From Taenia hydatigena (Eukaryota > Platyhelminthes > Cestoda > Cyclophyllidea > Taeniidae): a DNA stretch of 64,000 nucleotides. Position 1 is the stretch's first letter, and each line of letters starts with the position of its first letter. Below, one piece after another: positions 33,805 to 46,563 of this stretch. Location: assembly GCA_036345935.2 (NCBI GenBank), contig JADWOT020000215.1, positions 1 to 64,000 on the forward strand. The letters are read 5' to 3'. A program made the position numbers and the translations under genes. Under the pieces are notes generated by a model. That model saw only the letters and a list, made by a program, of their open reading frames with translations. It was not told where the DNA came from and made no database searches.

Positions 33805-36800
33805 CTATTCCAGCATGAAAACAAACAAAGAAAATGGATAATAAAATTTATAAATACGAAGAACACTTATTAGCAATAAAATAACGAGTAGTTGCCACAT
33901 ACTTCGCAACGGTAAAACTCCTCTCCATAAAATCCACCGTCATTAGGAAGCAAACTATTTACAAATTGCCTAAACAATCTTAACTTATCGCTTAAAGCGT
34001 CGTACAGCAAAAAGGCGGACGTGAGTAAGCACCGCAGTTGGAAAACAAAACGTCCTCACAGTCACATTATGCGGATTTTGCGTCCACTTTACCACTCACA
34101 AGTGCCTTCATCAAATTAGACCGCATTAAGCAAAAATCCTTCTTACTAAAATATGCAACCACTTGGAAACACCCAAAACAATCTCACTTAATCACAGTAA
34201 GCATTGTGTAGGAAAAAATACCAACGCGATCAGGCAGCGCAAATGGAAAACAAAAAGTCTTCGCAGCAACTGTAGCTATTTTCGAAACAGTTGGCCTAAC
34301 ATATAAAATGATTAAGGAAGCAAAAGCACAAATGCATACTCATATATATAATGGATGTTTAATGACAAGAAATCACCAAACAAGTGATTGCCAAGCGCTT
34401 GGTAAGGTTATAACTCCTCTCACCAAAATTACGCCTCATTAATCAATTCCCAATATCATTAAGGCATCAAACAGCCTCACAAACTGCCAAAACAGTCGCA
34501 ACTTATTGTTATACAACAAAAAACGCACGCGAGGAGACCTTGCATTTGAAAAGTAATCGCCTTTATAGTCACATTAAGAGGCCTTTGCGTTTACTCTAGC
34601 AAATACGTGTATGAAACGAGTAAATCAACATGTAAGGAACCTAATAACATCTAACCAACTAAAACTTTAAAAATGTACCAAATTCTTACCACATTTTCAC
34701 CACTTAACAGCGAATAAAGGCTAATAAATCCGAAACAATGGTCCCCAAAAGTGCGCAGCAGTTACGCGAGCCACGTACAAATCCGACCAATCACTTTAAA
34801 GTTTGTCCAGTAAAACAAACAAACTTTTGATTTTTATGTATTTTTTGCAAAACAATATTTGCTAACACTGCTGGCATTTTTAGCTTTTGCGCAAGATTTA
34901 AATAGCTAAAGTATGGGTAAGACAATTTACATTGTGTGCATAAACAAGAAAATAGGCAACAAATTTTGTCTACTTTAAAAAGCAAATTATTGGTATTGCA
35001 AGTTTTGTCAACAATATGCAAAAGTAATTCAAATAACAACATGTGCTTTTATTGTGTCCCTTAGTTGTACATTGCAACTAACTTTAAACATACATTTCGC
35101 ATAAATCCCGACGTTCAACACGAATAAACGTAAATTACCGGTAGAGATTTAGTATATATGCTTTTAAAGTTGACAGGCTTTCTGTGACTTTCCATAATTC
35201 AATTAAGTACGGCACTAAGGTCGTTTAAGGTCGTAAATGAATGACGGGCTTGTGCATTCTGCTGCGTGTTGTGTGATTATGTTTCCCTTCTCATCAAGTT
35301 GGGTGTTGTACCAATGATTGAGAGCCAGCTATCGCGAAGGAATGAGTGATTGTTCTTTCTGACTCAGAACAGGGATAAAAGTGGGTTATTTTAGTCTCCG
35401 AGCATGTTCATAGTGAATGAATGGAAGTATGAATGAATGTGCTTGAAGAACTGCCGACTTGACACCATTACAATAAATGCGGAAGAGCTCCCAAAGTTAA
35501 AGGTAGGTTCGGAGCATATACATTAGTTGCTTTGTGTGTCTATTTGCTATGTTGTTGTGGTACTTTCATGCACAGAATGGATTGATTTATTCGTTCTCCT
35601 TCAGGAAAGTGGTATTTATCGATGCATTTGCATTTCCGCGAATTGCTTGAGCCTTTTGAGGATGCGCTTGCAGCCTTTCTTGCTGGGACAATTCTCTTTG
35701 TTACGTAGCAGATGTACGCACGGCTTGTGTCCCATACCACTACCACCAAATGGTGGCTAGCAAGAACGCTTTTCGCGTTTAAAGCAATAAAGTTGATGAC
35801 AGACAGTTGGATGTTGTGATTTTTTGTGTGGGAGTAGGAGGAGGCGGAGGATGGACTGATTGGTGAGAAGAACTGGCTGTAGTTAGCGTGGTTATCTGGG
35901 CGAAGCAAGCACCACTGTTGGGTGTGGCGATGAACATTCCTGTCAAACAGATGAAGCCCATTTTGGCTAGACTATGCTTTTGGCAGGGATTCACTGCAAG
36001 TCGGGTAGTGTTTGCTGGGTTATTTTGTGATGTGGCCTCATGACTACGGGTGTTTGGTGGAATGTGCGCAAGCAAATGGTGTAAAGTTGATCGAAAGGGA
36101 GGGTGTTAAGTCTAGCCTTGCCCTGCGTAGGGTGTTCGGCTGTCTGTTAAGGGAAGAAAGGAGAAAAAGAAGAGGATGGGAGGTGGAGGAGGACAAATAC
36201 ACTGCAAATTGCATCATTCCACGCATCACCCTGCCAATTTGGACGTTTGAATCTTGAGGTAGGATGCAAATACTACTGAAATGATGCTCGGTAGGCGATA
36301 TTTTGCCAACTAGATGGCTCACAGGTTGTCACATTTAGCGGTAGTAGTAGTAGGACCGGCGATTGGTTTGGGTTATAGCGGCAGTGATGGCTACGGAGGC
36401 GGCCGCCACACAAAGTGGTGGTGGTGGTGGCGGCATGTATCCGACACTGGCAGTGAGCCGGTAGGGAAGAAGAAGAAGAAGTGGAGACCCGACAGCTGCC
36501 AACGCACTTATTAGTCGTCATGGCAAAAGAAAGCAATTCTGCTGCTTCACAACTGCACTGTGTGCCTTCATTCCACCTAATTGCAACGTCGTCGTCATCG
36601 TCGTCTTCGCCGTTGTGACATTAGAACAACCCAACTGCAGTTATTTCTATCAATCGATTTGGTACTTATTCATTACTTCACCGACCGTTCGGCCACATCT
36701 CGATGCTTTGCGCTCACTTCTGAAACCACTTAGCCTGCCCCTTCCACAACTTTCACTCCTCTTCCTCCCACCATGCGCGAATTCCCACACTCGGTGTGTG

Positions 36801-39800
36801 CGTGTGTGTGTTCCAGTGGAACAATAAAGAGCAAATGGATCAAATTCTTTTATTTCTTTTATCACAAAAACGCAATTGGTAAAGAGAGAAGCATAAAATG
36901 CGTTCCAGTGAGAGCGTCCACAAACTGTCACTTTCCAAGGAGTGCTGTCGAAGTAGGCACTGGAGAGGGGCCGGTGTCTGCCAAGGACAAGATAAAGAAC
37001 AAGAAGAACGAAAATATGGAGCAGACGCTTAAGCACTAACTAATGTACCTTCTTTGCTGTGTTTGTCCCCGTGTGTGTAACACCTCAAAGCCGTTCGTGC
37101 TTCAAGTCTGCCTTCCTTGGTAGCCACTAATTGCCGCAATCGTTAAAACCGCGCTACTACTGTTGTCGCTGTGGCCGCTTTGCCTTCTTTCACCTACTAT
37201 TACTGTTGTTGTTATTCCAACCACCCAACCAACTAACTTAACACTCACCCACCCACCCACCCATCCGCTTATCAGCTCGCCTGCCTGCGTTAATTACGAC
37301 CACGACACGGCGTGTGGGAATGGCCCAGATTTAGGTCCCGTTGCTGGTTGGTCGGTGAGTCGATGGGTCGGTCGATAGATCGATGGATGGATCGATGAGA
37401 CCACCAACTGTTGTGCACTCGTTGTGTGCGCTAGTTATCTCTGCTCGCTCATCCACCCACCCACCGACCAAAAAAAAATAATCTCACGCACAGGTGTGAG
37501 TAGTGGTGAATGCAATGAGTAGACAATAACAGCAACAACAAAAATCACGAATGTGCCCTTCTTCATGACTAGGAAGAAGAGGAGTAGGAGGAGAAGGAGG
37601 AGGAGATGGAGGAAGAAAGGAATAATAAAAAGGGATTGGGGAACTTAAGACACAAATTGCAAAGTCGAATACCCTTCTACTGTCGTCACTTAGGTCGTTT
37701 CCCGTATTAGACACTGCGTGCGTGATAGATGACGGCTTCCGTCTGTCTCACTTACGCATAAAATAATAATAATACCAGTAGAGATAGAGCTCTGGCCAAC
37801 GACAACAACAACAAGAGATGCTTCCTACAATTATAAAGGGACGATTGGAGAAACGATCCTCATCAGAGCAGAAGCTAACAACACTAGGTGATCAGTGAAA
37901 GCGTGTATGTGCCTCGAAAAGACCATGGGACCGCTCAGTCCATAAAAAAGGTTAGCGTATACAAAGACCGTGGAGACATCATCATGACGATCACGTGAGA
38001 GAGGTGCAAAAAAAGTCGTCCCAGTGTCTAGACTCATCATCATGGCAAGGGGGGGAGGGAGGACGATAACATCAAGCTCTTAATTAAAGAGACTGGAAGG
38101 GGAGAGGGAGGAGTAGGGGGCAACAAAAGTGCACTCATCATTTTGGCCTACCCACCTACCTTAGCCGTATTGAGCAGAACAAAAAAACTAGCAACCCCTG
38201 TTGCCAACCTCCCATCCACCCACTTAGCCGCGACAGCACTCCAAGTCGATCGATGTGAGGTCCAGGGCTGGAGGAGGAGGAGGCGGACAAGGACGGATGA
38301 CGAATCAGTGGTTTTGTGCGTTTGTAGTAGAGCAGCTGAAAGTGGTGAGGGAAGAAGAAGAAGAATATTAAGAATAAGAAGAGGCATGGAGGTCTTCTGC
38401 CTTTCTTACAATGCATGACAAATGCCAAGTGCTAAGGAGCTGCTAGCAGCAGCAGTAGGAGGCCATTGACACTAAATGCACTCACCACAGAGGCATTCAA
38501 AGTTAGTTAAATAAATATATGTATAGAGAGAGAGAGAGAGAGACAGCAGGAGAGCAAGAGAGAAGTGAAGGCGGATGAGAGATATCCGTCGAATAGGCCG
38601 CAGCCACAGTAGCAAAAATAACTGAAATAGCATTCGTAATACAATCGAGGTTAATCGCTACCGGCAGGGTGGAGAGCACGCTGAGGCCTCTACTACTACT
38701 ACCTCCACCCACACTGCACTGCCAAGAACACGAGGAGGTGGAGAAGCACGTGTAGATGACCACAAAACCGGGCCCCTGCCAACGCCTTTTAGACACACAC
38801 ACACGCACGCACACACACCACAACCGAGAGGGAGGTGAGCATCATCCCCAACCCTAGCACCAACAATACAAAACCAACCCACAGCAATTCGTGTGGCATT
38901 GCCTCGTCCTTCTTTTTAGACAGGTACGTCCACGTCCCTGTCTAATTCAAGTTCCACACCGTCAGTCATACCAAATAGAGACTACATTCCGTGATACATC
39001 TTATTGTTTCATCATCAAATTGCATCCCTTGTTTCCCCTTCCTTGCCGCTATGGCGTACAGTTAAATAAGTGTAAAAAAGATGATAAAATTACCTGATAA
39101 CTACATAAACCTATGCGCTGGGTATGGAATGATTCACGAATCGGCAAGAAGAGGTAGTCACGAGGAAATAGCGGTGAAAGAAGTGGCTGAAGAAGGGAAA
39201 AGAATATTTGCTCTAGTCACGCTTAGCATTAAAACGAGAATTTAAAGCTGCAACAAGTTAGTTTGTTACTTTGATGCACCAGAATATGCTGAAATAATAA
39301 CCAAGCATTAATGCCATGGCATCTTCTTAGGGGAGATGAGACGAACGCCTACTTCAACGAAAGAATTACGTTCCCTCGCCCTCAGACAGTCACAAAAGTC
39401 AAGTCAAAGCCCCTCAACGCACAAAACATTCCAGAGGTGACAACGACTGCAGAGTGCATTGAAATACACACCACAAAACAACCAGCCTTGCTCGTCAGTT
39501 TGGTGGACGAAGGAGAGTCCGTTGCTCGCCTTCAATACGAAAATCAAAATAACAAGTGACAACCTCCGCACATTCTAAAGTAACTGGCCTGCGTAAATCA
39601 CCGGCACAAACGTGGGCAGACAAACGCATTCAAACAGCCCGCGGTGGCAACCGGTGAAGCACAGCAGCATTACGAACCCTTGTTTGAGAACTACATAAAG
39701 CAGCAGACCACTCCCAACCACTTTCTATCGTCCCTAGCAATTTCATCAAGAGTACTACCAATACTTACAATCCCACTACATGCGCCCACTCACAGCCTCC

Positions 39801-40838
39801 AAATCCGACCTACTACTTGGGACAACAGCCAAGCCAACTAGTGGCAAAATAACGCAAGACAGTCATCTCTTACAATAAAAACCAAAACAACCACCGGCAG
39901 TAGCACCGTCTCCTTTAACAATCAACGAAATGCTGCTGCAATTGCGACTCAAGTACACGGAGGCACCCAAACGGCCAGGGGCGTTGATCAGCGGAGGAGG
40001 TGCACAGTAGCGCAGTAATGCAAACCCTCGCCCACAATTCATGTACACAAACAAGAAAATTGCGAAAAACATTACAAGCAGAAGAGAAGGATAAGCCCAG
40101 GTGAAAGCATAACCGCTTTCTAGTCTCGGACCACCAAGTCGTTTCCATTAAACCGCTATCATCTAGTGCAGATACAAAATACCGCACCCCACGAGAACAT
40201 CAGACATGTCAGAGCGGGTTGATGAAAAAAAAGCGGTGTATTGAGAGCATGAATGCGTACACAAAGACGTACAACTGCAATTTATCAGTGACCGTGTCCT
40301 CCCCAATCCCAATCTCCCACTGCAGTCGTGAACTCGCGGATATTCTGCGTCCGTATTGGCGGATGCGGCCTCTGCGAGCGATTGTGCACTAAAACAAAGC
40401 CAGCGTCTTCACTAAGTAGCATACTAAGCAGGCAAAAAGAAAAAAATGTGGAGGAACAACTAATTTAGGTGGCCACAAATTTGAAGGTAACCAGACATGA
40501 AATAGGTTCCTGTGTGACGTTCATTGCAAACAAGGTTAGGCTTCTCACTATGCAGTGAAACATTCACAAAGGAATGCATTTTGTAGTACTCTCCCACTTT
40601 CCGACACAGAGTCTTGCTAGCCAAAACAACGCCAGTCAGAACTACGTTGAAATCACAATGCCAAGAGACAATGCACTGCAAGCAAACCTAGTGACAACCA
40701 AAACAACAAAAGCAACTACATATAGGGCAACAAATTAAGCAAACAACTACGCCAAACCGTGATGACACAAAAGCTAAAACGTGTTTTAAGAAGATATCTG
40801 GGATGGAAATCCATCATTCGACGCGTTAGGCCACTTAC

Positions 40839-40980
40839 GATCAAGAATAAAAAGGCAGTATAGCAAACGTAATACACTGAGGAGAAGTGCTGACAGAAAG
40901 AGTAAGCGACTAAAAACTATTAGCGCCAAATCCGCTATTTGCAGTGCAGACCAAATTCGCTCAGCACTGAAGGCACGCAC
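40839..40980 (-). other. Minus-strand hydrophobic exon-like segment in copy 2
   Basis: Acceptor gaatgcgtag, donor CTTGATC before gtaagt. Reads RAFSAERIWSALQIADLAL, then a membrane-like LLFLSALLLSVLRLLYCLF. Copy 1 at about 21282-21140 reads HPFSGEKVRYAL at the start, with conservative changes (G/A, K/R, V/I), and is then broken by a stop. Relic of a membrane-protein exon is the best guess. Confidence 0.3.
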
Positions 40981-41544
40981 CTACGCATTCGTTACCAAAG
41001 TCATAGGCAAAAGGACACACATTGACGCATTAATACAACTAAGAAAGATGAGCAAGAACCATGCAAAAGAACTCTCAACCCAATAAACCCACACATCAAC
41101 AACGCGAACCTACGATCTCTAACCAGATCGGGGCCCAAGAGCCACAACAACAATCGACGCAGCATTCACATAGCCGCCATTCGGTAAAAGGAAGAGGCAC
41201 CGATGACCTTGAAAGAGAAGAATTCAAAAAGTACAGGAAAATAAATAAATGATTTACAGGGAAGAAAAAAATTAAACATTTACAAAAAATGCGCAAGAAA
41301 ACGCATTAAATTGGCTTAAATGTTTTCCAAAAAAGAACAAAAAAAATCCAACAAGGGAAGAAAATATATGAGGATAAAATATGTAACAACCGCGCAAGTA
41401 AAAAAAAACTTCAAGGGCAATGTGTCACACCATGTTAAAAAGATATTGGTATTAGGAGAAGGAGAAAAAAAATGACAAAAAAAGTAAAAATTTTCGAGAA
41501 ATGCAGAAAAAGGAGAAGACGCTGCGTTTAAAAGAGACCAGAAC

Positions 41545-43140
41545 TCACCTAGTGACCTTGGGGGAGGAGCTAATCGATATCCAGGCCACGGAGATGACGT
41601 CACATGACCTTGGGGCGGGATTTATCGATCCTCTCGCCACAAAAGTACACCCAGTGACCTTGGAAGAGGGGGAAATCGATATCCAGGCCAAGCAAATGAC
41701 GTCACATGACCTTGGGGGCGGGATTTATCGATCCACTCGCGCTAAAAGTACACCCAGTGACCTTGCGGTAGGAGCTAATCGATATCCAGGCCACGGAAAT
41801 GACGTCACGTGATCTTGGGGCGGGATTTATCGATCCGGGGGGGAGAAAAACACCCCCAGTGACCTTGGGAGGGGGGCTAATCGATATCCAGGCCACGGAA
41901 CTGACGTCACGTGACCTTGAGGGCGGGATTTATCGATTCGGGGGGAGAAAAACACCCCCAGTGACCTTTGGGGAGGGGGGCTAATCGATATCCAGTCCAC
42001 GTGAAATACGCTTCACGTGACCTTGGGGCGGGATTTATCGATCCGGGGGGGGAGAAAAACACCCCCAGTGACCTTGGGAGGGGGGCTAATCGATATCCAG
42101 GCCACGGAAATGACGTCACGTGACCTTGAGGGCGGGATTTATCGATCCGGGGGGGAGAAAAACACCCCCAGTGACCTTGGGAGGGGGGCTAATCGATATC
42201 CAGGCCACGGAAATGACGTCACGTGACCTTGGGGGCGGGATTTATCGATCCGGGGGGGAGAAAAACACCCCCGTGACCTTGGGAGGGGGCTAATCGATAT
42301 CCAGGCCACGGAAATGACGTCACGTGACCTCGGGGTCGGGATTTATCGATCCGGGGGGGAGAAAAACACCCCCAGTGACCTTGGGAGGGGGGCTAATCGA
42401 TATCCAGGCCACGGAAATGACGTCACGTGACCTTGGGGAGGGGATTTATCGATCCGGGGGGGAGAAAAACACCCCCAGTGACCTTGGGAGGGGGGCTAAT
42501 CGATATCCAGGCCACGGAAATGACGTCATGTGGGGGGCGGGATTTATCGATCCCGGGGGGGAGAAAAACACCCCCAGTGACCTTGGGAGGGGGGCTAATC
42601 GATATCCAGGCCACGGAAATGACGTCACGTGACCTTGGGGGCGGGATTTATCGATCCGGGGGAGAAAAACACCCCCAGTGACCTTGGGAGGGGGGCTAAT
42701 CGATATCCAGGCCACGGAAATGACGTCACGTGACCTTGGGGGCGGGATTTATCGATCCCGGGGGGAGAAAAACACCCCCAGTGACCTTCGGAGGGGGGCT
42801 AATCGATATCCAGGCCACGGAGATGACGTCACGTGACCTTGGGGGCGGGATTTATCGATCCCGGGGGGGAGAAAAACACCCCCAGTGACCTTGGGAGGAG
42901 GGCTAATCGATATCCAGGCCACGGAAATGACGTCACGTGACCTTGGGGAGGGGATTTTTTGAACCAGGGGGGAGAAAAACACCCCCAGTGACCTTGGGAG
43001 GGGGGCTAATCGATATCCAGGCCACGGAAATGACGTCACGTGACCTTGGGGAGGGGATTTATCGATCCGGGGGAGAGAAAAACACCTCCAGTGACCTTGG
43101 GAGGGGGGCCAATCGATATCCAGGCCACGGAAATGTTTCA
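41545..43140 (+). repeat. 102-bp tandem array, about 15 units, in copy 2
   Basis: Same unit as at 21885 (TGACCTTG, ATCGATATC, TGACGTCACGTGACC, TTTATCGATCC, GGGGGGAGAAAAACACCCCC). The first three units are more diverged (CTCGC-containing ends), the middle ones nearly identical, and one near 42525 lacks the CACGTGACCTTG part. Edge decay with a homogenised centre is typical of a tandem array. Confidence 0.9.
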
Positions 43141-43985
43141 AGGTCACATGACGTCATCGGATGACCCCTAGATATTGATTTTAGTAGACTTGAAGCCTAC
43201 GTGGGTTGAGATGACGTCATTAGGTGGTTTTTGATATCGATTACCACCTACTTTTTGGTGAGATGACGTCATTACGTGGCCTTGGATATCGATTATTGGT
43301 TACTTCAAGGTCAGATGACGTCATTAGGTGGTTTTTGATACCGATCAACGTCTACTTCTGGGTCAGATGACGTCATTATGTGGCCCTGGATATCGATTTA
43401 TGTCTACTTTAAGGTCAGATGACGTCACTAGGCGGCAATATCTACTTCAAGGTCAGATGACGTCATTTATTGGCTCTGGATATCGATTAGCGTTAGCTTT
43501 AAGGTCAGATGACGTCATTACGTGGCCTTGGATACTGATTGATGTCTATTTCAAGGTCATATGACGTCATTCGGTGGTCCCGGATATCGATTAATGTCTA
43601 CTTCAAGGTCAAATGACGTATTTCGCCGCTCTGAACATCGACTAACGTCTACTTTAAGGTCGGATGACGTCATTAGGGGGCCCTGGATATCGATTGGCGT
43701 CGACTTTAAGGTAGGATGACGTCATTAGGTGGCCAGGTATTGATTGCTGTTGACCTTAAAGTCACGTGACCCCACGTTTGAGTGACGTCATCAGGCCGTT
43801 CTAGACTCCCATTGGTCGAACTCAAGGTCATTGGGCGGCCCTGGATGTCGGCTTCAAGGTCAAATGACGTCAGGCGTCATGGATTTTAGTCGACGTGGGA
43901 CACTGGCGGACCCCCATTGGCTGGTGTCAAGGTCACAGACTGCCCCAGACAGGCGCGGACGCACGCTATTGGCCAGTCCCAAGGT
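43141..43985 (-). repeat. Diverged opposite-orientation motif array, copy 2
   Basis: About eleven degenerate units with CAAGGTCAGATGACGTCATT, GTGGCC and TGGATATCGATTA, as at 22626-23420. Grades into sequence with AGGTCA words and ends before the promoter-like block. Confidence 0.8.
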
Positions 43986-44124
43986 CAAGGACCAGCCCGG
44001 ACGGCCAAAGGGGCCCGCAGGGGCACATTATCTTGTATTTGGTCCAGCCGTAATGAGTTATCGCGCACCTCCGACAACCGAGAACCAGCCGGGGCGCAGC
44101 AGGACCAGTTACCACGCATGTAAG

Positions 44125-44232
44125 GGGTTATCGCGGTGGGGGGCGAAACCCGCGCGGTTTAAAATCCCTGGGGGCAGTCCCACCCCCGCCGCAAGGCCCC
44201 GCCTCTACCAGGCTTTCCCTCCCTTTTCCGTT
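44125..44232 (+). promoter_or_regulatory. GC-rich promoter-like core with TTTAAAA, copy 2
   Basis: Nearly identical to 23508-23612, with TTTAAAA at 44158-44164. It faces the ASPM-like exons at 48446. Same reasoning and same uncertainty as copy 1. Confidence 0.5.
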
Positions 44233-44849
44233 TAACTGCTTTTTTTACGTGTATTCTGCAGTCTATACTCTCACTCTTCCTATAGGGCCACTTATACCCA
44301 CTCCCTTCTTCCTCTACTCATTTCTCACGCTCTTCTACCTCTTCCTTCCCATCGCTCTCTTCTTTCCCCCTTTTACATCCCAATTCTTCCTTTTTCCTAC
44401 TCATTCCCACCAGTATTATCACCAACATTCCCTCCAATTCCCTCTCCTTCTCCTCCTCCTCCTCCTCCTACTCCGTCTGTCTCCGTTGTGTCGTTCTCCC
44501 ACAGCCCATGCCAGCCCACATGCACCCATTCCCACAATGCACTCTGTCGCCTCGCCTCGCCTCGCCTCTCGTACCCACACACGCACGCACGCACGCACCC
44601 ACCTACCCACCCACCCACCCATTCCCACCGGTGCACTTACTCACTCTACTACTACAACTACTCAATTAATACGCCACTTCTTACAACTTACCAGTAGACG
44701 CACCACTTCGCCTCCTCCTCTCATCTACTTATACGCTGCTAGTAGACGTCCTACCTCCTACAACACCCCTTCTCTCCCTCTTTCCTCCTTCCTTTTCTCC
44801 TTTCATTTCTACTAATCCCTCCAACTTTACTTCCATCGCATTCCTCCAT

Positions 44850-44909
44850 TCCTCCATTCATTCATTCATTCATTCATTCATTCATTCATTCATTCATTCA
44901 TTCATTCAT
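44850..44909 (+). repeat. (ATTC)n microsatellite, first copy
   Basis: Uninterrupted ATTC run inside the first half of the 1.65-kb duplication. Confidence 0.95.
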
Positions 44910-46236
44910 GTCATGCTATACACACACCACCTACTTACCAAACACCACCTAACCTAAGGCCACACTACTTATATCCCACTAGTACACCTACTGCCTCCCT
45001 CCCTACCCACTACTACTTATACACTGCTAGTAGACCTCTATTACTCCCACAACAACATTCCCTCCCTCTCATAAGTATTTCCTCCCCAATCTCATCCCCA
45101 TTCACCATTTACCTTCCTTCAAAACAACAAAAACTCTTCCACTTCGATCTGACTCCCGGCTCTTTTCCTCTGCACCCACTACCAACTCGCCCTCTCTTCT
45201 TCCAATTATGCAGCTGCCTCATCCATTTCAACACACCTTCATTACCCACCACTCCTTATCCCTAATGGCCAGTTGGTTTTCTCCTAACCACTGCAATACC
45301 CAACCCATTTACCTTCCACTAAGCCACGTAACACATGTGTGACAGCATCATTTCTTTCTTTACCAACGCATCTCGCGCAATTCTAAAAATGCGGAGCCAA
45401 CTTTTTAGTAGGCACATCAACATTATTCATTGTGTGGCCTCACTTTTTTGCTCCAACCCTGTGGCCCACCTCGTCCCCTTCATTAGTGTTTCACTTTGAC
45501 GTGACAAATGAATGCATTTATCGCTATTTCATTCACATCTTCCTTCTCGCACACTTAGAAGCAGAAACAGGACTAATTTCATTTCACGTTTACCCCACAT
45601 CTAACATACAATTGTTGTGCCCTTCTCCCAATTATCATTATCCAATTTCATTTTCGCCTATGTCATTCAAAGTAACAGCGTAGGAGAAGTTGACAGAGTG
45701 TAAGAAGTCAGTAGTTATTAGCCAGACTAATGAATAACGATGTCGTCCTTGATGTGTGTCCTACGTGATGATAGCCCTTGCATTCAGTGAACAAATGATT
45801 GTCTAATTTGACAACCAATGACACTTTGTTCACCCTCTCCTCTCACCTCCTCCTACCGTCCAATCGACAAATCACACAGCTTCTCTCATTCCTTCGTGTC
45901 TCATTCGCCCTATCTCGCATCCCAACTTCAGGGTGGCTGTGTCTCATTCAACAACATTCCTTCCCTCCCTCTCTCCACCTTGTCTCCCTCTCTCCCTCTT
46001 TCCTCCTTCCTTTTCTCCTTTCATTTCTACTAATCCCTCCAACTTTACTTCCATCGCATTCCTCCATTCATTCACTCACTCACTCATTCATTCATTCATC
46101 CAAGCATTCTCATCCTCTTTCTTTCTTTCTCCCCCTATTCCCCCATCTCATTCCCTCCTTTCTGCTCCACCCTCTTGCTTCCTCTTTCTTTTGGTTGGTT
46201 ATCAGCCTCGGGTCCTGTGCCTCCTCCTACAACCTT

Positions 46237-46242
46237 AATAAA
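46237..46242 (+). terminator. Possible polyadenylation signal AATAAA, copy 2
   Basis: Same context as 24436-24441 (gggtcctgtgcctcctccta upstream, agactttccacacttt downstream). Confidence 0.45.
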
Positions 46243-46490
46243 AGACTTTCCACACTTTACCCACCCATCACCACAACTACTCAGCCAAATTAATACGCCA
46301 CTACTTACAACTTACCAGTAGACGCACCACTTCGCCTCATCTACTTATACGCTGCTAGTAGACGTCCTACCTCCATTACTCTAACAACACCCCTTCTCTC
46401 CCTCTTTCCTCCTTCCTTTTCTAACTTTATTTCTACTAATCGCTTCTCATTCATTACCTCCAACTTTACTTCCATCGCATTCCTCCATTC

Positions 46491-46563
46491 CTCCATTCAT
46501 TCATTCATTCATTCATTCATTCATTCATTCATTCATTCATTCATTCATTCATTCATTCATTCA
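46491..46563 (+). repeat. (ATTC)n microsatellite, second copy
   Basis: Same position in the second half of the duplication, several units longer than the first. Confidence 0.95.
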
